This document shows positions 6,832-13,572 of a DNA stretch of 13,712 bases, in pieces. Made by a program: the position numbers and the translations under genes. The first letter of the stretch is position 1; each line of letters starts with the position of its first letter. This stretch comes from an uncultured Lentisphaeria bacterium. GTDB lineage: Bacteria; Verrucomicrobiota; Lentisphaeria; Victivallales; UBA1829. The stretch lies in NCBI GenBank assembly GCA_905197955.1, contig CAJKAR010000069.1:1-13712 (forward strand), in the 5' to 3' direction. The notes beneath the pieces are model-generated. The model was not told where the DNA came from, did not search any database, and was given only the letters and a program-made list of their open reading frames with translations.

Positions 6832-8496
6832 GTGAAAGAAAGCTGTCCGGAAATCTCGCCGTCGGTCCGTGAATTGAGAGAAAAAGGAATCGAGGTCCCC
6901 GAATATTATAACTTTGCCTACGATGTCGTGGACAAGCGAGCCGAGGAGGACCGCAATCGTCTGGCGATGGTGTGGGTCAATCAGCAGGGGCGGGAGCGGA
7001 AGCTCACCTATTTTGATTTCAGCCGGCTTTCCAATCAGGCGGCGAATCTGCTGTTCAAGCATGGGGTTTCGAAGGGGGACCGGGTCTTTATCATGCTGCC
7101 GCGTATTCCGGAGTGGTGGATCTTTTCGCTTGCGATCATGAAACTCGGGGCGGTTCAGTGTTCCTCGCCTTCGCTTCTGACTTCCGAGGATCTCAAACAG
7201 CGGTTGCAGTACGGCAAGTTCAAGGTGGTGATTACCGATCTGGAAAGCGCGCACAAGTTCGATGAAATTTACGACGACTGCCCGCTTCTGAACTTCCGCA
7301 TGATCGTGGACGGCGAGCGCAAAAACTGGGTCAGCTATCCGTATGAGATCAAGACGCAGCTCCTTTCCAAGCAGCGGGTCAAGACTCCGGTTCAGGTTCG
7401 GACGAAAGCGACCGATCCACTGCTTCTTACTTTCACTTCCGGTACCAGCAAGATTCAGAAAGTGGTTCAGCACAACCATGCGTATCCGCTGGGGCATCGC
7501 ATCACGGCGGAGATGTGGCATGGACTCGGACCGAATGATCTGCATTACTCCCTCAGTGATGCCGGATGGGCGAAAAATCTCTGGGGAAATTACTTCGGAC
7601 AGTGGATTGTCGGCTGCTGTGTATTCATCTATGATATCCGCGGCAAGTTCAATCCGGATGAGATTCTGCCGATCCTGGAAAAATATCAGATTACCTCGTT
7701 CTGCGCGCCGCCGACCGTTTACCGCATGATCGTCATCAACGATCTGAAACGGTTCGATCTTTCCGAACTCAAGAAATGCACGAGTGCGGGAGAGGCGCTC
7801 AATGTCGATACGATTCGCCTCTGGAAAGAGGGCACGGGCCTGACCATCCGCGAAGCCTATGGACAGACCGAGACGGTTTGTCTGCTGGCAAATTTCGTTG
7901 ATATTCCGACTCGTCCCGGCTCCATGGGCAAGCCTTCGCCCGGCTGGGAGATCGAGCTGCACGACGATAACGGAAAACCGGTTCCGCTCGGCGAGCATGG
8001 CCGGATTGCGATCCGGGTGGATGGCGGACATCGTCCTGTCGGACTTATGGACAAGTACCTCTTCAACGAGGAGGAGAACACCAGAAGTTTCATCAACGGA
8101 TTCTATTACACAGGCGACAAGGCGTATCAGGATGCCGACGGCTACTTCTACTTTGTCGGCAGAAGTGATGACATCATCAAGAGTTCCGGCTACCGGATTG
8201 GCCCGCAGGAGGTGGAAGAGGTTCTGATGTCGCATCCCGCGACGCAGGAAGTTGCCGTTATCGGCGCTCCCGATCCCATCCGCGGTTCGAAAGTCAAGGC
8301 TTATATCGTTCTGAATCCGGGATTCGAGCCGACCGAATCGCTGGTCCGTGAACTCCAGCAGCATGCGAAACAGCACAGCGCTCCTTACAAATATCCGCGT
8401 GAAATCGAATTTGTCAAGGATCTGCCCAAGACAATGGCGGGCAAGATCAAGCGTGATATCCTCCGCAGACATGCGGAAACCGGAGAGATGTGGTAA
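6832..8496 (+). CDS. AMP-binding acyl-CoA synthetase, medium-chain (MACS/ACSM)-like
   Basis: The enzyme would activate a carboxylic acid with ATP and load it onto CoA. It is 554 aa from the GTG at 6832, which follows a GGAAGGAAG stretch. The motifs are in canonical order: nucleotide loop TFTSGTSKIQKVV (about residues 201-212), SDAGWAKNLWGNYFGQW (about 242-258), AYGQTE (342-347), YYTGDKAY (425-432), GRSDDIIKSSGYRIGPQEVEEVL (443-465) and PKTMAGKIKRDIL with the catalytic Lys at about 538. The SDxGWAK...W block and the length fit medium-chain acyl-CoA synthetases better than acetyl-CoA synthetase. The nucleotide loop is odd: the usual TSGTTGxPK has become TSGTSKIQK, losing the Gly and Pro. The substrate is unknown. 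It is first in a tight operon with rsmE, whose ATG comes 6 nt after its stop. Confidence 0.9.
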   Translation: MKESCPEISPSVRELREKGIEVPEYYNFAYDVVDKRAEEDRNRLAMVWVNQQGRERKLTYFDFSRLSNQAANLLFKHGVSKGDRVFIMLPRIPEWWIFSLAIMKLGAVQCSSPSLLTSEDLKQRLQYGKFKVVITDLESAHKFDEIYDDCPLLNFRMIVDGERKNWVSYPYEIKTQLLSKQRVKTPVQVRTKATDPLLLTFTSGTSKIQKVVQHNHAYPLGHRITAEMWHGLGPNDLHYSLSDAGWAKNLWGNYFGQWIVGCCVFIYDIRGKFNPDEILPILEKYQITSFCAPPTVYRMIVINDLKRFDLSELKKCTSAGEALNVDTIRLWKEGTGLTIREAYGQTETVCLLANFVDIPTRPGSMGKPSPGWEIELHDDNGKPVPLGEHGRIAIRVDGGHRPVGLMDKYLFNEEENTRSFINGFYYTGDKAYQDADGYFYFVGRSDDIIKSSGYRIGPQEVEEVLMSHPATQEVAVIGAPDPIRGSKVKAYIVLNPGFEPTESLVRELQQHAKQHSAPYKYPREIEFVKDLPKTMAGKIKRDILRRHAETGEMW

Positions 8497-8502
8497 TCGT
8501 TT

Positions 8503-9222
8503 ATGAATCTTCTGCTGATCCGTCCCGCAGACCTTGATGCCGATCGTATATTTACGGTGACCGGTTCGCGGGCGGAACACATCCGGACGGTGCTTCGGGC
8601 AAAGCCCGGGGAGACGGTCCGGACCGGATTCGTCAACGGGAACTGCGGAACTGCCGAGATCCTTTCTCTGGAGAAGGGACGGGCTGTATTGCGCGCAGGT
8701 GAGTTTCATACCCCACCGCCGGAACCGCTGCCGCTTTCTCTGGCGGTGGCGCTGCCGCGTCCGCAGAGTTTGAAGAAGGTGCTGCATTTTGCGGTTTCCT
8801 CAGGGATTCGCGATCTTGTTTTTTTTCAGTCGGTCCGTGTGGAGAAAAGCTACTGGAACAGTTCCGTTCTGGAGCCCGATGCGCTGGATGCGGAAATTCT
8901 CGAAGGGCTTGAACAGGGGGTTGATACGATCCGGCCGGATATTCGGTTTTGCCGTCATTTCCGGGAGTTTCTGGAGGAATCCGCGGAGAGATATTCCGGG
9001 GAGACCGTGAAGATCGTGGCGCATCCGGGGCGGTCCGCCGCCGGATTCCAGCGCAACGGACGCCATGTCCTGCTGGCGATCGGTCCCGAAGGCGGATTCG
9101 TGAAAAGTGAAGTGGAAGCGCTTGCCGCAGCCGGATTTGTACCGATGGGATTCGGTTCTCACATCCTCCGAGTGGAATTTGCGGCGGCGTACATCGCCGG
9201 TTTTCTGATGGGGTGCCGATGA
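8503..9222 (+). CDS. rsmE: 16S rRNA (uracil-1498-N3)-methyltransferase
   Basis: The protein is 239 aa, the standard RsmE length. It has an N-terminal PUA-like RNA-binding part (about residues 1-70, with SRAEHIRTVLRAKPGETV) and a SPOUT methyltransferase domain. That domain is shown by LAVALPRPQSLKKVLHFAVSSGIRDLVFFQSVRVEKS (about 80-116) and the SAM-knot motifs LLAIGPEGGFVKSEVEALAAAGFVPMGFGSHILRVEFAAAYI (about 190-231). RsmE methylates U1498 of 16S rRNA on assembled 30S subunits. Two conserved spots differ: ILRVETA reads ILRVEFA, and the EQSxR element reads EQGVDT. It is a divergent but plausible ortholog. It follows the acyl-CoA synthetase by 6 nt and overlaps the next gene as ATGA, so all three are probably co-transcribed. 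Confidence 0.92.
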   Translation: MNLLLIRPADLDADRIFTVTGSRAEHIRTVLRAKPGETVRTGFVNGNCGTAEILSLEKGRAVLRAGEFHTPPPEPLPLSLAVALPRPQSLKKVLHFAVSSGIRDLVFFQSVRVEKSYWNSSVLEPDALDAEILEGLEQGVDTIRPDIRFCRHFREFLEESAERYSGETVKIVAHPGRSAAGFQRNGRHVLLAIGPEGGFVKSEVEALAAAGFVPMGFGSHILRVEFAAAYIAGFLMGCR

Positions 9223-9554
9223 AGGAACGGAAGGGGAAGACAACGTGGTTTCTGCTGTTGTGCGCGATGCTGTTCGCGTTCAGCGGGGTACTGCATCCGC
9301 TTCTGCACCATCACTGCGGACGGGAGTCCTCGGATGGGAGGCCTGAACTTTATTCGGCATCTTCTGCGCTGCTGCATCCGCCGGATGATCTTTCCTGTCC
9401 GTTCTGTACCGGTGTATTGAACGGCATTGTATTTTCCGGTGATCTGCTGCCGGAGCTGCCGTCCGGAGAGTTGATCTTCTTTTCCGGACGGATCAATGAT
9501 CCGCTCTTCAGCGGATATGATCTTCATCTTTCCCGCGCCCCGCCGCATATTTGA
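9219..9554 (+). CDS. small membrane or exported protein with HHHC and CPFC motifs
   Basis: The protein is 111 aa. Its ATG overlaps the rsmE stop as ATGA; a GTG two codons earlier is less likely. A basic N-terminus (KERKGK) is followed by one hydrophobic segment (about residues 9-26, WFLLLCAMLFAFSGVL), consistent with a signal peptide or anchor. Next come HPLLHHHC (26-33) and CPFC (60-63), then a weakly hydrophobic tail. The arrangement of a helix, a His cluster and a CPxC resembles DUF2946-type small proteins linked in some bacteria to metal handling, but the match is from memory and short. The next gene encodes a pseudopilin with a His-rich insert, which supports a metal-related guess. No firm function can be given. 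Confidence 0.72.
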   Translation: MKERKGKTTWFLLLCAMLFAFSGVLHPLLHHHCGRESSDGRPELYSASSALLHPPDDLSCPFCTGVLNGIVFSGDLLPELPSGELIFFSGRINDPLFSGYDLHLSRAPPHI

Positions 9555-9562
9555 TCCAGATT

Positions 9563-9623
9563 CCGGAAGCAGATTTTTCAGCGGAACGAAACGGTGTGGA
9601 AACGTCGTGTTTTCTGCTTCCGG
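9563..9623 (+). repeat. 11-bp perfect inverted repeat after the small His/Cys gene
   Basis: CCGGAAGCAGA (9563-9573) and TCTGCTTCCGG (9613-9623) pair perfectly around a 39-nt interior. It starts 9 nt after the stop of the preceding gene. No T-run follows, so it is not a classical intrinsic terminator. It may be a transcript-end stabiliser, a regulated leader of the following pseudopilin gene, or a protein site. Confidence 0.6.
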
Positions 9624-9628
9624 GGATG

Positions 9629-9650
9629 TTATTCTGCCGTTATTCTGCCG
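9629..9650 (+). repeat. tandem 11-bp direct duplication
   Basis: TTATTCTGCCG is repeated exactly at 9629-9639 and 9640-9650, immediately after the inverted repeat and about 90 bp before the pseudopilin start. It could be a slippage duplication or a paired binding site. Confidence 0.65.
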
Positions 9651-9737
9651 TTCCCGCAGTACGATTCCTCTGGATTCTCGCCTGTTGGGAGAGGGCGTCC
9701 GGTTCCGCGTTCACAGTTTCAAGTTAAAGGATCGAAT

Positions 9738-10448
9738 ATGAAGAATCGAAGATATTTTTCTCTGGTGGAGCTCCTCGTGGTCATTGCGGTGATTGCGATT
9801 CTTGCGGGGCTTCTTCTGCCGGCATTGAATCAGGCGCGCCGGAAGGCGCAGTCCATCTCCTGCCTTACGAATCAGAAGCAGACTTTTCTGGCGCTGAATG
9901 CGTATGCGGATGACCACGATGAAATGTTTCCCGTTGTTCACTCCGGGACATTTGAGCATATGGAGGAACTAAGCGGTGATCCGCAGTGGTTTACGCCGCT
10001 TCAGGCCAACTACGGTTACAGTCTGATCTATCTGCGCTGCCCCTCCGATGATTTCTACAAGGATGAGGAGGAACATGAGGATGGGCATCACGAGGGCGAT
10101 GGACATAATCACGGAAGCATTCAGAGTTATATGCTGAATGCGATGTTCACACTTGGTCATCGACGTTCTTCGCTGAAAAATGCATCGTATTACATTCTCC
10201 AGGCGGAACGCGGGGAAACGAATGGCGAAGCGGTGGCGCATCAGTGTTATCCCGGATTTGCCGAACCGAATGATGTGCGGTCGGTGCTGAATGTTTCCCG
10301 GCATGCGGGACTGGCCAACTATCTCTTCCTGGATGGCCATGCGGCCGCACACCGGTTCGTGGAAACCGTTGGCGACGAAACCATTGATCAAAACCGCCAC
10401 TTCGTGAAAGAGTGGTGCGACGGATACAAGGAGCCTCATTCTCATTGA
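9738..10448 (+). CDS. pseudopilin-like protein with H-X9-DG motif and His/acid-rich insert
   Basis: The protein is 236 aa. The N-terminus MKNRRYFSLVELL plus a hydrophobic helix through about residue 30 (VVIAVIAILAGLLLPAL) is a type IV prepilin/type II secretion pseudopilin leader with Glu5 of the mature form. The residue before the cleavage Phe is Tyr instead of the usual Gly, as is common in Lentisphaerota proteins of this kind. Later motifs are SCLTNQKQ (41-48), CPSD (101-104) and H-X9-DG (His189 to Asp199-Gly200), the processing-associated domain. Between about 109 and 126 lies a run of Asp/Glu/His (DEEEHEDGHHEGDGHNHG), and the C-terminus is KEPHSH, both suggestive of divalent metal binding. 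The start at 9738 follows AAAGGA. A terminator lies 37 bp after the stop. The role is unknown; a substrate- or metal-binding surface protein is an inference. Confidence 0.88.
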   Translation: MKNRRYFSLVELLVVIAVIAILAGLLLPALNQARRKAQSISCLTNQKQTFLALNAYADDHDEMFPVVHSGTFEHMEELSGDPQWFTPLQANYGYSLIYLRCPSDDFYKDEEEHEDGHHEGDGHNHGSIQSYMLNAMFTLGHRRSSLKNASYYILQAERGETNGEAVAHQCYPGFAEPNDVRSVLNVSRHAGLANYLFLDGHAAAHRFVETVGDETIDQNRHFVKEWCDGYKEPHSH

Positions 10449-10484
10449 GTACTGAACTCTCTCAGATTGCTCTCTGATTCGATC

Positions 10485-10545
10485 TGTCCGGAGAATGTGT
10501 CTGATTCCTCTGCAACTGGAATACCGGTTTCTCCGGACATTTTTT
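10485..10545 (+). terminator. intrinsic terminator after the pseudopilin gene
   Basis: TGTCCGGAGAA (10485-10495) and TTCTCCGGACA (10529-10539) form a perfect 11-bp stem followed directly by TTTTTT (10540-10545). The 33-nt interior can itself pair ATTCC with GGAAT. It separates the pseudopilin from the ROK-nag operon. The rest of 10449-10686 holds only the nag promoter/operator. Confidence 0.85.
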
Positions 10546-10620
10546 ATCCTCTTTTTTACGCTGAAATGGTGTTTTTTTCTGTTTTTTGCGGAAAAGAGAG
10601 TTCTTTTTTGGGAAACTCAT

Positions 10621-10648
10621 TTGACAATTTCCGGAGAACGGATATTGT
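10621..10648 (+). promoter_or_regulatory. promoter of the ROK-nagB-nagA operon
   Basis: A perfect TTGACA (10621-10626) and TATTGT (10643-10648) with a 16-bp spacer make the best promoter in the window. The start site would lie near 10655, about 30 nt before the ROK ATG, inside the operator palindromes. Confidence 0.75.
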
Positions 10649-10675
10649 TTACTTTGTAAACTAAATTAACAAAGT
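10647..10675. promoter_or_regulatory. probable ROK operator overlapping the promoter
   Basis: Two overlapping palindromes are present. GTTTAC-ttt-GTAAAC occupies 10647-10661. ACTTTGT (10651-10657) and ACAAAGT (10669-10675) form a second inverted repeat with an 11-bp spacer. They cover the end of the -10 box and the predicted start site, which is where a repressor would block transcription. The adjacent ROK gene encodes an N-terminal helix-turn-helix, so autorepression with induction by an amino-sugar phosphate is the natural reading. Confidence 0.65.
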
Positions 10676-10686
10676 TTTGGAAAGAG

Positions 10687-11835
10687 ATGGATTCCACATC
10701 CGGAAAAATATTAAGGCGGCTGCTGAGAGAGGGACGGGTTTCACGGACGGAGCTCGCGGAAGGTCTTGGGATCAGTCGTGCGGCGGTGTCGGCGGTGACG
10801 GATCATCTGATGGGGGAGGGGCTGATCCGGGTTTCCGGCATCGGAGAATCCCGGGGAGGGAAGCCGCCTGTGATGCTTTCGATTGAGCCGGATGCGTTCC
10901 ATGTGATCGGTCTGGATATCGGGAGCGGAACCCTTTTGCGCGGTCTCCGCTGGAATGCCGCAGGGGAGACAGTTCAGCAGGTGGAACTTCCGTTTCGGAA
11001 TACGTTTGAAGAGATTCTGGAAAAGTCGGCATGTCTGATCCGGGAGCTTGCCGGATGGGAGCCCCGTGTAAGAATTGCGGGGATCTGCGCGGCGGTTTCC
11101 GGTATTGTGGATCGCGAAAAGAATGAAGTTCATCTGAGTGCGAATTTTCCTCTGGCGGGCAAGCACTTTGCGGATTGTCTGGGAGAGAAATGCGGATATG
11201 AAATTCTGCTGGAAAACCGTTCCCGTGTTTCCGCGGAATGCGAACGGTATTTCGGGGCGGCAAAAGGATGCGGCGATTTCCTGTTTGTCACGGCGGAGAA
11301 GAGTATCGGTTCCACGCTTTATTCGAACGGAAGGCTTTTTCAGGGATGGAATGGAGCGGCGGGAGAGATCCGCTCGATTCCGGTGCTGGTGGATGGGATG
11401 CTGGTGCCGCTGGAGAAGGCGTTGGATGAGTCGCGGATTCTGCGTTCGGCAGGAACTCGATATCATTCAGAGGAGGAGTTGTTTTCCGCTTTTGAAAAAG
11501 GAGACGTGGAAGCCGATTCTGTTTGCCGCGGGATTCTGGAAGCGTCGGCGGGAGGGATTGCGGTAGCTGTGAATCTGACGGATCCGGAACTGGTGATCCT
11601 GGGTGGTCGGTTCCGGTCGTTCGGAGAGAGGTTCCTGCGGGAGTTCCGGGAGGGACTGGAGCGCCTGGCGCCTTCGGTTTACGGGAAGCGCAGAGTGGTC
11701 TATTCAGCGGTCGGCAGAGACGGGGCGCTGAAGGGGGCGGCTCTGGCTGCGCTTTTGAAACAGACGGAAAATATGCGGTCGCTTACTACTTCGGAGGGGA
11801 GAAAAATCTCCCGCCGGAAGGATCATAAAACATAA
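10687..11835 (+). CDS. ROK-family transcriptional regulator (NagC/XylR-like), kinase site lost
   Basis: The protein is 382 aa. An N-terminal winged helix-turn-helix (about residues 6-50, VSRTELAEGLGISRAAVSAVTDHLMGEGLI) is followed by GGKPPVML and a ROK domain starting VIGLDIGSGTLL (73-84). The normal ROK active-site and zinc elements are degraded. The catalytic END is ENR (176-178), the glycine-rich GTGIG is EKSIGS, GEIGH is GEIRS, and the CxCGxxGCxE zinc motif is absent, replaced by MLVPLEKALDES (about 238-249). So it should be a repressor/sensor that cannot phosphorylate sugar, like NagC or Mlc in role but with a more reduced site. It leads the nagB-nagA operon behind an overlapping operator. 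The ATG has only a close, weak purine-rich ribosome site. The effector is inferred from context, probably GlcNAc-6-P or GlcN-6-P. Confidence 0.9.
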   Translation: MDSTSGKILRRLLREGRVSRTELAEGLGISRAAVSAVTDHLMGEGLIRVSGIGESRGGKPPVMLSIEPDAFHVIGLDIGSGTLLRGLRWNAAGETVQQVELPFRNTFEEILEKSACLIRELAGWEPRVRIAGICAAVSGIVDREKNEVHLSANFPLAGKHFADCLGEKCGYEILLENRSRVSAECERYFGAAKGCGDFLFVTAEKSIGSTLYSNGRLFQGWNGAAGEIRSIPVLVDGMLVPLEKALDESRILRSAGTRYHSEEELFSAFEKGDVEADSVCRGILEASAGGIAVAVNLTDPELVILGGRFRSFGERFLREFREGLERLAPSVYGKRRVVYSAVGRDGALKGAALAALLKQTENMRSLTTSEGRKISRRKDHKT

Positions 11836-11853
11836 AAAAAAGGAAGAAAACAA

Positions 11854-12603
11854 ATGGAAGTCAGGATTCTGCCCGACAAACAGATTCTCGGAACGGAAGC
11901 CGCCGCCTGCGGAGCCGAATACATCCGCAAGGCGATTGCCGCCCGTGGTGTTGCCAACATCATCGTCGCCACCGGAGCAAGTCAGTTTGAAATGCTTTCC
12001 GCGCTTGCCCGGGAAAAAGAGATCGACTGGGGAAAAGTCAATATTTTTCATCTGGATGAATACATCGGACTGCCCGAGACTCATCCGGCGGGATTCCGCA
12101 AATATATTCGGGAACGTTTCATTGCGCATCTGCCGCAGAAACCGCTCTCCTTTACTCCCGTCAACGGAAGCGATCCCGATCCGGAACACGCCTGTGCCGT
12201 TCTGGGAGAGATCATTGTGAAACATCCGGTTGACATTGCGTTTATCGGAATCGGAGAAAACGGGCACATCGCCTTCAACGATCCTCCGGCGGATTTTGAA
12301 ACGGAAAAGCCCTATCTGGTCATTACCCTTGACGAGGCGTGCCGCAGACAGCAGCTCGGCGAAGGCTGGTTCCCCACATTCGATGATGTTCCGAAACAGG
12401 CAATTTCCATGAGTGTCCGGCAGATCCTGAAAAGTGCCGCGATTGTGAACACGGTTCCGGACCGTCGGAAAGCGGTTGCCGTCAAAGGGGCACTTGAAGG
12501 GCCGCTGACCAATCGCTGTCCCGCATCGATTCTTCGTACCCATCCGGACTGCCACACCTTCCTTGATCCGGATTCCGCATCGCTTCTGGAACAGAAATAC
12601 TGA
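11854..12603 (+). CDS. nagB: glucosamine-6-phosphate deaminase
   Basis: NagB converts glucosamine-6-phosphate to fructose-6-phosphate and ammonia in the cytoplasm. The protein is 249 aa, close to the usual 240-265. Family motifs are ATGASQFEML (39-48, phosphate loop), NIFHLDEYIGLP (63-74, with the ring-opening Asp at 68), IGIGENGHIAFNDPP (131-145, His 138) and DVPKQAISMSVRQILKS (178-194). Differences from E. coli NagB include ASQ for the PTP-like loop, EN before the active His and FND for FNE, so the usual Glu partner is Asp. A similar variant seems common in PVC bacteria. The ATG follows AGGAAG at a good distance, 18 nt after the ROK stop, and nagA starts 8 nt after this stop. A 6-phosphogluconolactonase-like activity is unlikely given the nagA neighbour. 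Confidence 0.9.
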   Translation: MEVRILPDKQILGTEAAACGAEYIRKAIAARGVANIIVATGASQFEMLSALAREKEIDWGKVNIFHLDEYIGLPETHPAGFRKYIRERFIAHLPQKPLSFTPVNGSDPDPEHACAVLGEIIVKHPVDIAFIGIGENGHIAFNDPPADFETEKPYLVITLDEACRRQQLGEGWFPTFDDVPKQAISMSVRQILKSAAIVNTVPDRRKAVAVKGALEGPLTNRCPASILRTHPDCHTFLDPDSASLLEQKY

Positions 12604-12611
12604 GGCGGATC

Positions 12612-13520
12612 ATGGGCGAGGAGTACATTGATCTGCAGGTAAACGGATACAAAGGCGTTGATTTTTCATCGCCGGAACTTTCCGAAGATGATTTTCTGCG
12701 AGCCGCCGAGGCGGTCTTCGACAGCGGAACGGTTGTTTTTCTGCCGACGATTGTTACCGGTCCGGAGGATCTTTACCGACGGAACATCGGGATCATTCAT
12801 GATGCCGCTTCATCGCATGGTCTCCTTTCTCAGATTCCCGGGGTGCATCTGGAAGGACCGTTTCTTTCGCCGGAGCCGGGCGCGGTGGGATGTCACTCGC
12901 CCGAATTCGTACAGGAACCGTCCATTCCGTTTTTCGACCGGCTGTATTCGTTTGCCGGAAGTTTTCTGCGGATGATGACAGTCGCCGCTGAACGCCCCGG
13001 CGCGCCGGAACTGATCCGGTATGCAAGCGGAAAAGGTGTGAGAATTTCTCTGGGACATCATCTCGCCGGAAGTGCCGATCTGAATGCGGCCGCAGAAGCC
13101 GGAGCAGTCGCTTTGACCCATCTCGGGAACGGCTGCCCGAATCTGCTGGATCGTCACCGGAACCCCATCTGGGCGGGACTCGCCTGCGATTCCCTGACCG
13201 CCATGCTGATTACCGATGGTCATCATCTGCCGGCGGAAGTCGTCAAATGCATGGCAAAGATCAAGGGCGCGGATAAAATGATCGTGACCAGTGATGCCGC
13301 TCCGGTCGCAGGCCTCCCCCCCGGACGATACCACATGCTCGGCAATGATGCGATTCTTGAACCGAATGGAAAATTCCATAATCCGGAGAAAGGATGTCTC
13401 GTCGGCTCCGCATCCGGAATGCGGGAGTGCGTTGCCTTTTTGAGATCTCTTAATCTCTTTTCGGATGCGGAAATCCGAAAGGTTTCCTATGATAATCCAA
13501 AACGTCTGATCGGGTGCTGA
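12612..13520 (+). CDS. nagA: N-acetylglucosamine-6-phosphate deacetylase, minimal barrel form
   Basis: NagA removes acetate from GlcNAc-6-P to give GlcN-6-P for NagB. The protein is 302 aa, against about 380 for classical NagA. It starts directly at IDLQVNGYKGVDF (6-18, the Q/N pair equivalent to Gln59/Asn61 of E. coli). It then has PTIVTG (45-50), PGVHLEGPFLS (76-86, metal Glu 81), ISLGHHLA (145-152, His ligand), ALTHLGNGCPN (167-177, His 170), LITDGHHLP (199-207) and VTSDAAPVAGLPPG (225-238, catalytic Asp 228). It ends at YDNPKRLIGC, where classical proteins continue with the strands of the small beta-sandwich. Both N- and C-terminal halves of that sandwich are missing while the barrel is complete, so this looks like domain loss rather than truncation. 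The ATG follows GAGG and is 8 nt after nagB. Confidence 0.9.
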   Translation: MGEEYIDLQVNGYKGVDFSSPELSEDDFLRAAEAVFDSGTVVFLPTIVTGPEDLYRRNIGIIHDAASSHGLLSQIPGVHLEGPFLSPEPGAVGCHSPEFVQEPSIPFFDRLYSFAGSFLRMMTVAAERPGAPELIRYASGKGVRISLGHHLAGSADLNAAAEAGAVALTHLGNGCPNLLDRHRNPIWAGLACDSLTAMLITDGHHLPAEVVKCMAKIKGADKMIVTSDAAPVAGLPPGRYHMLGNDAILEPNGKFHNPEKGCLVGSASGMRECVAFLRSLNLFSDAEIRKVSYDNPKRLIGC

Positions 13521-13572
13521 TTCTGCACTGTTTGTTTCTGGAAATTCGTGCGTTCTTTCTGCTGGGGGTCGG

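Noticed and set aside
6805..8787. Long open frame (660 codons) on the - strand opposite the acyl-CoA synthetase
   Set aside because: It mirrors a gene with complete motifs on the + strand, its translation has no recognisable domain and is rich in Arg/His/Ile typical of antisense reading, and no ribosome site supports it.
9594..9737. 48-codon upstream extension of the pseudopilin
   Set aside because: The prepilin leader must be at the very N-terminus, and the ATG at 9738 has AAAGGA before it.
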